Shown piece after piece: positions 1 to 7,320 of a stretch of DNA of 7,896 nt (positions are counted from its first letter, which is position 1; every line of letters starts with the position of its first letter). Source of the stretch: an uncultured Lachnospiraceae bacterium. Lineage in GTDB: Bacteria; Bacillota; Clostridia; Lachnospirales; Lachnospiraceae. Location: assembly GCA_947591115.1 (NCBI GenBank), contig CANQCX010000091.1:1-7896 (forward strand), written 5' to 3'. The notes beneath the pieces were generated by a model. The model was not told the origin of the DNA and searched no databases. It was given only the letters and a program-made list of their open reading frames with translations. The position numbers were made by a program, and so were the translations under genes.

Positions 1-629
1 ATGAAGCCGGTTTCGTAAAGTTCCAGACCAAAATACCGCAGATAACCGGTGGACGGAACCATATATCCGTAATAATAGTCCACCAATCCGTCCAGATCAT
101 AGACATTGACACGCGAACTCCGTCGGTAGTGCATCAGCCTCTCTTTATCGTGCATCCCCAATTTCCGGAAATGCTTCTCCGCCTCCGCCGTTTTGATATT
201 TTTCTTCCGGATCGGAATGTCCGCCTCTACCAGACGCTCCATCTCCCGTTTCAGCTTTTCCAGATCTTCGGCGCTAACCGTTCTGCCCAGCAGTTCGCAG
301 TAATATCCCTGTCCCAAAGAATAATATACCCTGACATGCACGTCGCTTCCCCACAGATTGCAGACCGCTTTCTGCATCATAATGGTCATACTGCGGCGAT
401 AGGTTCGTTTTCCGTCTTTGTGCGTCATGGTAAGAAAGGAGACGGTACCGGATTTTTTCATCTGTTTGGACAATTCCCGGAGTTTGTTTCCGCAGAGGGC
501 AAGTACAATGGTATCCGGAAAATATTCCTGATATTTTTTTGCCAGTTCCTGAAGCGTCGTCCCCTCCGGTACCGCAAGCGCCTCCGTTTGTCCGTCTGTC
601 AGTTTTACCGTAATCTCAAACTCCTGCAT
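1..629 (-). CDS. Nucleoside (uridine-type) kinase with N-terminal TGS and ThrRS-SAD-like domains, 3' end outside the window
   Basis: Only the first 209 residues are visible; the gene continues past the left edge. Residues about 1-65 look like a TGS/ubiquitin-like domain (start MQEFEITVKLTDGQ, then VPEGTTLQELAKKY). Residues about 75-190 resemble the second additional domain of threonyl-tRNA synthetase, including YYSLGQGYYCEL at 103-113. The tail KLGMHDKERLMHYRRSS and VDYYYGYMVPSTGYL (about 156-197) is typical of the Clostridia proteins in which these domains precede a phosphoribulokinase/uridine-kinase domain. That kinase domain, with its Walker A loop, would lie outside the window, so the kinase call is inferred from family architecture. 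The H-x3-H metal motif of the ThrRS editing domain is not seen; the matching stretch reads MTIMMQKAV, so editing activity is unlikely. The ATG at 629 lies inside the end of trmK and follows GGGAGG 9 nt upstream. The 14-nt overlap with trmK suggests translational coupling. Confidence 0.8.
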   Translation of the reverse strand, partial: MQEFEITVKLTDGQTEALAVPEGTTLQELAKKYQEYFPDTIVLALCGNKLRELSKQMKKSGTVSFLTMTHKDGKRTYRRSMTIMMQKAVCNLWGSDVHVRVYYSLGQGYYCELLGRTVSAEDLEKLKREMERLVEADIPIRKKNIKTAEAEKHFRKLGMHDKERLMHYRRSSRVNVYDLDGLVDYYYGYMVPSTGYLRYFGLELYETGF

Positions 630-1359
630 GTTTCATGCCCTCCCATTGTGCCAGCCGGTTCTGTTCCAGCTCCTCTTTGACTTCCGCCAGCCGCTTTTGG
701 ACAGCGGCGGACTTTTCCTGTTGTTCCAAACTGCCGCAAAGCTTCCTCAACTGCTTTTCCTGCCGCAGCAGATAGTCTTCCAAGACCGGATGCCGCTGCA
801 AAAGCAGAAGCGGGCCGTAGCGGTCGCAAAGCTGCTGCCGTTTGGGATCCGTTCCCGCAGCCGCTTCTTGGGACACCGTTTTCTCCGGTACCGCTTTCAT
901 CATCGGATAATATTTTCCGTCCTCCAAAACCATATCCTCCGCCGTAATCCGGTAACGGTTTTCCCTCAAAAAACGGCGGACCCGTTCCACCTCGGACTGC
1001 GGCTGCAGAACCAGTTCTTTCGCCGTCCGGCATACGGATTCTCCCTTTTTAAGAATCTGTATGACCAGACCGCCTCCCATACCGGCGATCAGTATCGTAT
1101 CCGCTTCGTCCGGCGCAAGCGCCTCTACCCCATCGGACAATCTCGTTTCTATGTACGCTTCCAAGCCGAAACGCCGAATATGCGCTTTAGCACGCTCCAG
1201 CGGTCCCCGCCGCAGATCCATAGCGATCGCACGCCGGATCCGTTTTTCCAGAACCAGCGCAATCGGAATATAGCCATGATCCGTACCGACATCCGCAAGG
1301 ATGTTGCCCGACGTGACCATGGCTGCCGCAGCTTCCATTCTTTTTGATAAAATATTCAT
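616..1359 (-). CDS. trmK: tRNA (adenine(22)-N1)-methyltransferase TrmK
   Basis: SAM-dependent methyltransferase that makes m1A at position 22 in the D-arm of some tRNAs; the family is also called YqfN/DUF633. The 247 residues match the usual length of about 230-240. The N-terminal Rossmann domain shows the SAM-binding motif LADVGTDHGYIPI (21-33), the acidic end of the next strand (AIAMDLRRGP, 44-53), SDGVEAL (75-81) and the family signature LIAGMGGGLVIQIL (90-103). LVLQPQSEVERVRRFLREN (117-135) is also typical of TrmK. The C-terminal part from about 190 is charged and predicted to form a coiled coil, as in characterised TrmK proteins. It lies 12 nt after rpoD and overlaps the following kinase gene by 14 nt. 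The only nearby ribosome site, GGAG, overlaps the rpoD stop codon about 15 nt before the ATG. This is rather far, so translation probably depends partly on ribosomes finishing rpoD. No better in-frame start exists between the rpoD stop and this ATG. Confidence 0.95.
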   Translation of the reverse strand: MNILSKRMEAAAAMVTSGNILADVGTDHGYIPIALVLEKRIRRAIAMDLRRGPLERAKAHIRRFGLEAYIETRLSDGVEALAPDEADTILIAGMGGGLVIQILKKGESVCRTAKELVLQPQSEVERVRRFLRENRYRITAEDMVLEDGKYYPMMKAVPEKTVSQEAAAGTDPKRQQLCDRYGPLLLLQRHPVLEDYLLRQEKQLRKLCGSLEQQEKSAAVQKRLAEVKEELEQNRLAQWEGMKHAGV

Positions 1360-1371
1360 GTTGGCGAAATT

Positions 1372-2628
1372 CTACTCCAAATAATCCTTTAATTTGCGGC
1401 TCCTGCTCGGATGGCGCAGCTTCCGGAGCGCTTTTGCCTCGATCTGGCGGATTCGCTCTCTCGTTACATTAAATTCCTTCCCGACTTCTTCCAAAGTACG
1501 CGCGCGCCCGTCTTCCAAACCAAAACGCAGCGTCAGCACCTTCTGTTCCCGCTCGGTCAGCGTGCCAAGCACTTCCTCGAGCTGCTCCTTCAAAAGCGTA
1601 AACGCCGCCGCGTCCGCCGGTATCGGCACATTTTCATCCCGTATAAAATCGCCGAGATGAGAATCCTCCTCCTCGCCGATCGGCGTTTCCAGAGATACCG
1701 GCTCCTGAGAAATCTTGAGGATTTCCCGCACGCGCTCTACCGGCATATTCATTTCTTCCGCGATCTCCTCCGGACTCGGCTCCCGTCCCAATTCCTGAAG
1801 AAGCTGACGGGAAACGCGGATCAGCTTATTGATCGTTTCTACCATATGAACCGGAATCCGGATGGTTCTCGCCTGATCGGCAATCGCCCTTGTGATTGCC
1901 TGCCGGATCCACCACGTTGCATAGGTAGAAAACTTATATCCCTTGCGGTAATCGAATTTTTCTACCGCCTTGATCAATCCCAGATTTCCCTCTTGGATCA
2001 GATCCAGAAACAGCATTCCGCGTCCGACATAACGTTTGGCAATGCTGACAACCAGACGCAGGTTGGCCTCCGCCAGCCTCTTTTTCGCATCCGAACCGCA
2101 TTCCACGTCTTTTTGCAGATTTTTGATCTCCTCACGAAGTTCCTCCTGCTCCTCCTCCGTAGAACCTTCCATACGTCCCTTTAAAATGGCAATTTTTTCC
2201 GAAGCGACATTTCCGGTCTCCATTTTCTGCGCCAGTTCGATCTCTTCCTCCGCATTTAAAAGAGGCACTTTTCCAATCTCTTTCAGATACATGCGGACCG
2301 GATCTTCCACGCTGATCCCGTCCGGAACGGAAAGGTCGATTTTTTCTACCTCAACCTCGTCGTCCTCATCCAGAATAATATCGTCGTCCTCTTCGTCCTC
2401 GCTGATCTTTAAAATATCGACATTATTCTGCTCCAGCAGATCCAGCACCTGCTCAAACTTCTCCGCATCCAGATTCATATCCTTAAAGAAATCGCTGATT
2501 TCCTGATATTCCAGAATATTCTTCTTCTTTTTGCTGATTGCGAGCAGTTCCTGCATTTTTTCCTGAAATTTTACATTCATCTCTTCGTTTTCCACAACTT
2601 CTACATTTTCTTCTTTTTTCTTTGCCAT
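1372..2628 (-). CDS. rpoD: RNA polymerase primary sigma factor RpoD (SigA)
   Basis: Housekeeping sigma factor that directs RNA polymerase to -35/-10 promoters. The 418 residues carry all regions: 1.1 (about 22-75), an acidic linker (76-98), 1.2 (DPVRMYLKEIGKVPLL, 109-124), region 2 (RLAEANLRLVVSIAKRYVGR at 184-203, then the core-binding and -10-recognising block to YATWWIRQAITRAIADQART at 236-255), region 3 (262-340) and region 4, whose helix-turn-helix VTRERIRQIEAKALRKLRHP (388-407) reads the -35. Regions 2 and 4 are almost identical to Bacillus SigA. Unusual is a charged stretch of about 38 extra residues between 1.2 and 2.1 (within 136-183). The ATG is preceded by AGAGG 10 nt upstream. It sits 37 nt after dnaG and 12 nt before trmK. 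The consensus promoters elsewhere in this window fit this sigma factor. Confidence 0.98.
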   Translation of the reverse strand: MAKKKEENVEVVENEEMNVKFQEKMQELLAISKKKKNILEYQEISDFFKDMNLDAEKFEQVLDLLEQNNVDILKISEDEEDDDIILDEDDEVEVEKIDLSVPDGISVEDPVRMYLKEIGKVPLLNAEEEIELAQKMETGNVASEKIAILKGRMEGSTEEEQEELREEIKNLQKDVECGSDAKKRLAEANLRLVVSIAKRYVGRGMLFLDLIQEGNLGLIKAVEKFDYRKGYKFSTYATWWIRQAITRAIADQARTIRIPVHMVETINKLIRVSRQLLQELGREPSPEEIAEEMNMPVERVREILKISQEPVSLETPIGEEEDSHLGDFIRDENVPIPADAAAFTLLKEQLEEVLGTLTEREQKVLTLRFGLEDGRARTLEEVGKEFNVTRERIRQIEAKALRKLRHPSRSRKLKDYLE

Positions 2629-2665
2629 TTTGATTCATCCTCTCAGGTTATTTACTATTTTGTCC

Positions 2666-4447
2666 TTAATCAATGGAAATATGCAATTTCCTTAGTTCTT
2701 CCAACACGCGTTTTTCCTCTATAACTCTTTTTATTTCATCCATATCTGCGGGACCGCCCGTTTTGGAATGTTCGTCGATACTGTTTTCTTTTACCTTGAC
2801 CAGCGTATCTCTCAACGCCTTTTCTTTGTCGTCTTTTGTATCGATTTCCTCCAGCATGGCGTTAAAAACAGCGGCGATCTCCTTCTGCTGCTCCTCCTCT
2901 TCGAACATACTGACGATCTGCGCCGGACTGACCGTCTGCCCTTTTTCGTATGCCTCAAACAGGATTTCTGCTGCACGCCGGCACATTTTGTCCGTAAAAT
3001 CCTCCGCCGAGATCCACGACCTTACTTTTTCATACAGGCGGCTGTCCTCCACAAGCCATGTCAAAAGCAGCCGTTGTGATTTTTTTGCCGGATCTTCTTT
3101 GTTGTGTTTTTCATGGATCCCGCTTTTCAGCGGCTTCGTGCGGCTGACGATCCCGCCGCGCTCCGCCACATGCGCGACAAGCTCCCGCAGATTACCAAAT
3201 CCCATCTGATATTTGGAGGCGATCGCTTCAATGTAGTTTTCCCGTTCCAGCTTCTCCGGAAACGACAGCAGACGCCTTGCAATTTCATTGTAAAACGCCG
3301 TTTTCCCTTCCGGATCCCGAAGGTCGTAATCCTGCTCCAAAATCCGTATCTCGTACAGAAAACTGTTTTCCGCCCCCTGAATCCGTTTCCGGTATTCTTC
3401 GGCTCCCAGCGCCTTGATAAATTCATCCGGATCCTTGTACGGACGCATATCAATGACCTTAGTGGTAATTCCGACCTCTTTTAAAATCGGAATCGCGCGC
3501 AGCGCCGCCTTTACGCCCGCTCCGTCGCTGTCATACGTCAGGTATACTTCTTTGGTATAGCGCTTTAAGAGGTTCGCATGTCCGCTTGTCAGCGAAGTTC
3601 CAAGCGACGCTACCGCATTGTCAAACCCCGCCTGATGCAGCGCGATCACGTCCATATATCCCTCGCAAAGCAAAAGCTGTTCCTGCCTTGTACTGCGTGC
3701 AAGATTCAGTCCATAGAGATTCCGGCTTTTGTCAAAAATCTTTGTTTCCGGCGAATTCAGGTATTTGGGTTCTCCGTCGCCCATTACCCTGCCGCCAAAG
3801 CCGATGACGCGGCTGTTGACATCCATGATCGGAAACATCGCCCGATTCCAGAATTTATCATGCGCCCCGCGTTTTTCGTCATAAGCGATCAGTCCGGAAT
3901 CCTTTAACAGCTCGTCCTCATATCCTTTTTCCCGCAGATAGCGGTACAGATCGTCGCTGTACTGATCCGAGTACCCCAGTCCGAACCGCTGCATGGTCTC
4001 ATCGGTAAGTCCGCGCTCCTTAAAATAGCGGTATGCCTTCCCGCCGCGCGGATTTCGCAAGAGCATATAAAAGTATTTTGCGGCTTCTTTGTTGACCTCT
4101 AAAAGCCGCGCACGCTTGTCCGCTTCTTTCTTCTGTCCTGCCGAGAACTCCTGTTTCGGCAGGGACATCCCCGCCCGTTCGGCAAGCGTTTCCATCGCCT
4201 CGGAAAACGTAAAATTCTCATACTGCATCAAAAAGGTAAAAACATTGCCTCCCGCACCGCAGCCAAAACAGTAATACATCTGTTTATTGGGCGAAACGGA
4301 GAACGAACCTGTTTTCTCATTGTGAAACGGGCAGAGTCCAAAATAAGTGCTGCCCTTTCGCTGCAATCGCACATAGCCGCCAATGACCTCTACAATGTCG
4401 CTGCGCGACCGCACTTCTTCTATTAAATCATCGGAATAATACGGCAT
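2666..4447 (-). CDS. dnaG: DNA primase DnaG
   Basis: Makes the short RNA primers used at the replication fork, working with the DnaB-type helicase. The 593 residues fit the family. In order: a CHC2 zinc-binding domain at about 1-100 with C39-x2-H42 and C60-x2-C63 as likely zinc ligands; the catalytic N-terminal core (about 120-255) including FGLGYSDQYSDDLYRYL and VIGFGGRVMGDGEPKYLNS; the Toprim domain (about 256-340) with the catalytic glutamate in CEGYMD (E262), the metal-binding DSDGAG (D306, D308) and KDPDEF (338-343); and a C-terminal helical region (about 455-593), which in this family binds the helicase. A perfect AAGGAGG occupies the 12-nt gap behind dgt, 5 nt before the ATG, which fixes the start. 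The preceding dgt gene ends in tandem stops (TGA TAA), so the two proteins are cleanly separated despite sharing a reading frame. Confidence 0.98.
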   Translation of the reverse strand: MPYYSDDLIEEVRSRSDIVEVIGGYVRLQRKGSTYFGLCPFHNEKTGSFSVSPNKQMYYCFGCGAGGNVFTFLMQYENFTFSEAMETLAERAGMSLPKQEFSAGQKKEADKRARLLEVNKEAAKYFYMLLRNPRGGKAYRYFKERGLTDETMQRFGLGYSDQYSDDLYRYLREKGYEDELLKDSGLIAYDEKRGAHDKFWNRAMFPIMDVNSRVIGFGGRVMGDGEPKYLNSPETKIFDKSRNLYGLNLARSTRQEQLLLCEGYMDVIALHQAGFDNAVASLGTSLTSGHANLLKRYTKEVYLTYDSDGAGVKAALRAIPILKEVGITTKVIDMRPYKDPDEFIKALGAEEYRKRIQGAENSFLYEIRILEQDYDLRDPEGKTAFYNEIARRLLSFPEKLERENYIEAIASKYQMGFGNLRELVAHVAERGGIVSRTKPLKSGIHEKHNKEDPAKKSQRLLLTWLVEDSRLYEKVRSWISAEDFTDKMCRRAAEILFEAYEKGQTVSPAQIVSMFEEEEQQKEIAAVFNAMLEEIDTKDDKEKALRDTLVKVKENSIDEHSKTGGPADMDEIKRVIEEKRVLEELRKLHISID

Positions 4448-4459
4448 TTTTCCTCCTTA

Positions 4460-5473
4460 TCAGTAGCCGCCCTCCTGCCATGCCTTTGGCAGAAAAAATT
4501 CGTTAAATTTCGTAATTGCATACTGGTCGGTCATTCCTGCGATATAATCGCAGACAATGCGCCCCTGATCTTCTCCGGCGTCAAGCATTTCCAGAAGCCA
4601 GTCCGGAAGCAGCTCTATATGCTCCATATAATGCCCGTAAAGCTGCTCCAGCATCGCTTTTGCCTTTACCTCCTCGCCTTTTGCAACCGGATTCTTGTAA
4701 ACATGCTCAAACATAAACAGCCTCAGGTCGCGAAACGCCTCCTCGGTTTCCTTCGACTGCAAAATCTCGTTTTGCCCCATGCTGTTGATAATGATGTCAT
4801 GGATCAGATGATCCAGACGGGAACGCGTATCCCATCCAAGCGTCCTGCGCAGTTCCCGCGGAATGTCCTCCTCGCAAAGGATCTGGGCGCGGATGGCGTC
4901 GTCAATATCCGAATTCACGTATGCGATCTTATCGGAAAGACGCACGATCTTTCCCTCCAGCGTATGCGGAATCGTTCCGGTCTGGTGGTTTTTGATGCCG
5001 TCCCGTACCTCCCACGTAAGGTTTAGTCCCTCTCCGTCCTTTTCCAGTTTTTCCACGATACGGACGCTCTGCTCATTGTGCTTAAATCCGCCCGAATAAA
5101 TGCGGTTTAAAATCGTTTCCCCCGCGTGTCCGAACGGCGTATGCCCCAGATCGTGCCCCAGCGCAATGGCTTCTGTCAGATCCTCGTTTAACCGAAGCGC
5201 TTTGGCGATCGTGCGCGCGTTCTGGGAAACCTCCAGCGTATGGGACATGCGCGTCCGGTAATGGTCGCCCTTCGGCGTTAGAAAAACCTGTGTTTTATTT
5301 TTCAGTCTCCGAAAAGATTTACTATGTAAAATGCGATCCCTGTCACGCTGAAATACCGGCCGGATGTCGCATTGCGCCTCCGGTATGTCCCGCCCTTTTG
5401 AATCTGTGCTGTGACAGGCATAGGGACTTAGCGCCTCCTGCTCCATTTTCTCTATCTGTTCCCGAATTGTCAT
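4460..5473 (-). CDS. dgt: Deoxyguanosinetriphosphate triphosphohydrolase-like protein (HD domain)
   Basis: Predicted HD-superfamily enzyme that hydrolyses dNTPs to the nucleoside plus triphosphate and so helps control the dNTP pool. The 337 residues match the shorter dGTPase-like family. The N-terminus has RPVFQRDRDRILHSKSFRRL (38-57), followed by LKNKTQVF and the metal ligands: H78 in RMSHTLEV, H107-D108 in the block ALGHDLGHTPFGHAGE (104-119), and D181 in RLSDKIAYVNSDIDD. KHNEQSVRIVEKL (131-143) is also a family signature. The substrate is not certain, because many members accept several dNTPs and need an activating dNTP. The ATG is preceded by AAGGAG 7 nt upstream. It is the first gene of the dgt-dnaG-rpoD-trmK run, an order known from other Clostridia. 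I found no strong promoter in the 97-nt AT-rich gap upstream. Confidence 0.94.
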   Translation of the reverse strand: MTIREQIEKMEQEALSPYACHSTDSKGRDIPEAQCDIRPVFQRDRDRILHSKSFRRLKNKTQVFLTPKGDHYRTRMSHTLEVSQNARTIAKALRLNEDLTEAIALGHDLGHTPFGHAGETILNRIYSGGFKHNEQSVRIVEKLEKDGEGLNLTWEVRDGIKNHQTGTIPHTLEGKIVRLSDKIAYVNSDIDDAIRAQILCEEDIPRELRRTLGWDTRSRLDHLIHDIIINSMGQNEILQSKETEEAFRDLRLFMFEHVYKNPVAKGEEVKAKAMLEQLYGHYMEHIELLPDWLLEMLDAGEDQGRIVCDYIAGMTDQYAITKFNEFFLPKAWQEGGY

Positions 5474-5570
5474 ATCTGCGCTCCTTAAAAACAGCCTACA
5501 TTTTTATAATTCGCGGTTCTTCCCCTTTTTCCTTTTTCCTGAACGAAAAATATAAAAAATTTTTGCTTTT

Positions 5571-7076
5571 TTAAGAACCGGCTTTTTGTACGCCGGAGCC
5601 GTAACCTCCAACCGCGCTCATCAGCATTTCCAGACTTTTTCCGGTTATTGGATTGTCATAATTTCCATAATAAAAGCAATCATCCTTAACCAGAATGCAG
5701 CCAACCCAATCGCCCGGCTGTACGCCTTCTTTTATCGCCTCTTTCAGCTCCGTATAACCGCGGATCGTAAAATAGGCATCGTAATCCGAAAAATCCTCCT
5801 GCCGGTAGTCTACCTCCCGAAACTGCTCTTCCAATTCCAGAACCATTTCTTTGGGGCATATGGAATATCCGGTTACATCCTTAGTATAGCGGTTCTCGCT
5901 TTCCCAATCCTCGTCCCACAGCAAAAATACATCATCCGCTTTCCATGAAGCATCCGCTTCGATTTTCTCCGCCAGACCGTAAGAATTGATATCCGAACCG
6001 TACATCTGCAGATAATCCGAGTTTTTTTGCGCGCTCCGGTACAGCAGATTCGCCACCGCCAGTTCGTAAAAGCGGCTGCTGCAGTTTTCTCCTTTATACC
6101 CAAGATAGCCGACCGCCCTGCCCGTTTCGTAATAATCCAGCTCCCGATCGACCGGCAGGTAAATTTTCTCTCCGCAGAGCATCGGGCCAAACCGATGGTC
6201 TTCAGTCAGGCATTCCGCCGCCTGTTCGTAATGCGGCTGAGACTCCCTGCTCCCAAACAACATCCGTCCCAGAAGCAGTCCGACAAGCAGCAAGCAAACC
6301 AATCCTGCAATCCCTTGCAGCAGCAGACGCTTTCCGTTCCTCCTCCCGCGTTCCGAAGCTTCCGCCGGTTCGCTCGTTCTTTCCGCTGTATCCGCATAGC
6401 TTTTACAGGAGATCCAATATACGGCAAGCATGGTCAGGAGGGTAAATGCAAGAATTCCTGCAATATACAAAAAAATCTGCAAGTTTTGTGACGGGCGGCA
6501 TAAAAGCAGCGCATCCAGCACGCATACCGCGCGCCCCGCCAGCTCTTTTTGGATGAACAACCGGCAGATTCCGGCAATTCCGACGCAGACCGCTACAAAA
6601 AACGCAGCGTCGGCTAAGAGATATCCGATCCACAATTTTCTTTTGCGGATAATGACCAATGGAAACAAAGACAATACAAATGCAAACATCAGAATTACGG
6701 CAAACAGGTACGCCCAGCGTTCGGGCATACTGCTTCCGTACATATGGGAAAAATACTCGCCTGCCGTCATTCCGCCGATATTTCCCCATCCGGAAATCCG
6801 CGAAAAAATGACGACCAGCTTCATAACCGTCCAAAGAAACAGATCGATTACCGCATAACGGACCAGCATCATGCGAATTTCTTTTTTACTGTCCTGCGCA
6901 AGCCGTCGGGAGGTCCTGCCGCCGGAGAGCACAGCTCTCCTCTGTATATAAAACGCGGCCAGAAAAGAAAGAAATGCAGGGATTCCCCCCATGCTTCCGA
7001 TGAATTCATTGATAAATAACATAACCAGAAATGCCAGCAGAACCGAGCCTGCCAAATGCAGTTCCAATGCTTTCAT
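5571..7076 (-). CDS. Unrecognised polytopic membrane protein with a C-terminal extracytoplasmic domain
   Basis: I do not recognise the family. Of the 501 residues, the first 273 contain about seven hydrophobic segments: roughly 8-24, 32-48, 71-91, 121-143, 148-172, 200-222 and 251-273. Positive clusters at 46-68, 144-147 (RKRK) and 244-250 fall on the side that must be cytoplasmic, which places the remaining C-terminal domain of about 225 residues outside the cell. That domain is acidic and aromatic (for example DYYETGRAVGYLGYKG and LLWDEDWESENRY) and holds six cysteines (289, 301, 332, 407, 460, 467). It has no enzyme motif I can name. There is no cleavable signal peptide; the first helix looks like a membrane anchor. 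The start is supported by AGGAG 9 nt before the ATG. The gene lies between tRNA-Leu with its terminator and dgt, on the same strand as both. No intrinsic terminator follows it, so some transcripts may run into dgt. A sensor or cell-envelope role would be a guess. Confidence 0.8.
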   Translation of the reverse strand: MKALELHLAGSVLLAFLVMLFINEFIGSMGGIPAFLSFLAAFYIQRRAVLSGGRTSRRLAQDSKKEIRMMLVRYAVIDLFLWTVMKLVVIFSRISGWGNIGGMTAGEYFSHMYGSSMPERWAYLFAVILMFAFVLSLFPLVIIRKRKLWIGYLLADAAFFVAVCVGIAGICRLFIQKELAGRAVCVLDALLLCRPSQNLQIFLYIAGILAFTLLTMLAVYWISCKSYADTAERTSEPAEASERGRRNGKRLLLQGIAGLVCLLLVGLLLGRMLFGSRESQPHYEQAAECLTEDHRFGPMLCGEKIYLPVDRELDYYETGRAVGYLGYKGENCSSRFYELAVANLLYRSAQKNSDYLQMYGSDINSYGLAEKIEADASWKADDVFLLWDEDWESENRYTKDVTGYSICPKEMVLELEEQFREVDYRQEDFSDYDAYFTIRGYTELKEAIKEGVQPGDWVGCILVKDDCFYYGNYDNPITGKSLEMLMSAVGGYGSGVQKAGS

Positions 7077-7133
7077 ATTTTACTACTCCTGATCATTTAT
7101 GAAAAAGAATGTGCTTGTACGCATCCGCCGGAA

Positions 7134-7183
7134 GGTTTTTATGTCATGGAATCGTTAGCGGATTTCTATGACACAAAAAAACC
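7134..7183. repeat. Long imperfect inverted repeat between the tRNA-Leu terminator and the membrane-protein gene
   Basis: The left arm (7134-7153, GGTTTTTATGTCATGGAATC) pairs with the right arm (7161-7183) around a 7-base loop, GTTAGCG. The reverse complement of the right arm reads GGTTTTTTTG, then TGTCAT, A, GAAATC. The arms therefore share GGTTTTT, TGTCAT and GAA/TC, with two mismatches and short length differences. The right arm overlaps the U-tract and the 3' half of the tRNA terminator stem. It could be an operator, an RNA hairpin in the leader of the downstream gene, or a remnant of a small mobile repeat; the sequence does not decide between these. Confidence 0.7.
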
Positions 7184-7197
7184 GCCAACGGCGGTTT
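7175..7197 (-). terminator. Intrinsic terminator of the tRNA-Leu gene
   Basis: Read on the minus strand, an 8-bp perfect stem AAACCGCC/GGCGGTTT (7190-7197 with 7179-7186) closes a 3-base loop and runs directly into a seven-T tract (7175-7181). It starts 28 nt after the tRNA 3' end. The plus strand lacks a T-run after the hairpin, so it should act only on minus-strand transcripts. Confidence 0.92.
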
Positions 7198-7225
7198 CCG
7201 ATCACAAATCATGAAAACTTAAAAA

Positions 7226-7309
7226 TGCAGGAGATGGGACTTGAACCCACACGGTATTGCTACCACAGGCACCTGAAGCCTGCGCGTCTGCCAATTCCAC
7301 CACTCCTGC
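7226..7309 (-). tRNA. tRNA-Leu (anticodon CAG)
   Basis: An 84-nt tRNA on the minus strand. The acceptor stem GCAGGAG pairs with CTCCTGC, with discriminator A; the CCA end is not encoded. The D-arm is GTGGAATTGGCAGAC. The anticodon stem CAGGC/GCCTG encloses the loop TTCAGGT with anticodon CAG, which reads CUG leucine codons. A long variable arm (GGTA-GCAA-TACC) marks it as a class II tRNA, and the T-arm carries TTCAAGT. It has its own consensus promoter just upstream and an intrinsic terminator downstream, so it is probably a single-gene transcription unit. Confidence 0.97.
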
Positions 7310-7320
7310 AAACAAGAGAT

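Noticed and set aside
129..680. Plus-strand open frame of 183 codons at the left edge
   Set aside because: It lies antisense to the kinase and trmK, whose minus-strand proteins are recognisable. The translated plus-strand product has no domain or plausible start context.
605..1033. Minus-strand open frame of 142 codons overlapping trmK in another frame
   Set aside because: A Gly/Ala/Arg-rich composition and complete overlap with the correct trmK frame mark it as a shadow.
628..1347. Plus-strand open frame of 239 codons opposite trmK
   Set aside because: It is the complement of a conserved methyltransferase gene. Long antisense frames are common where codon use is biased.
1411..2184. Plus-strand open frame of 257 codons opposite rpoD
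   Set aside because: It mirrors the highly conserved rpoD coding sequence and has no recognisable protein features.
6403..6834. Second minus-strand frame inside the membrane-protein gene
   Set aside because: It is fully contained in the long frame that has a good ribosome site and coherent membrane helices. I see no evidence of a frameshift.
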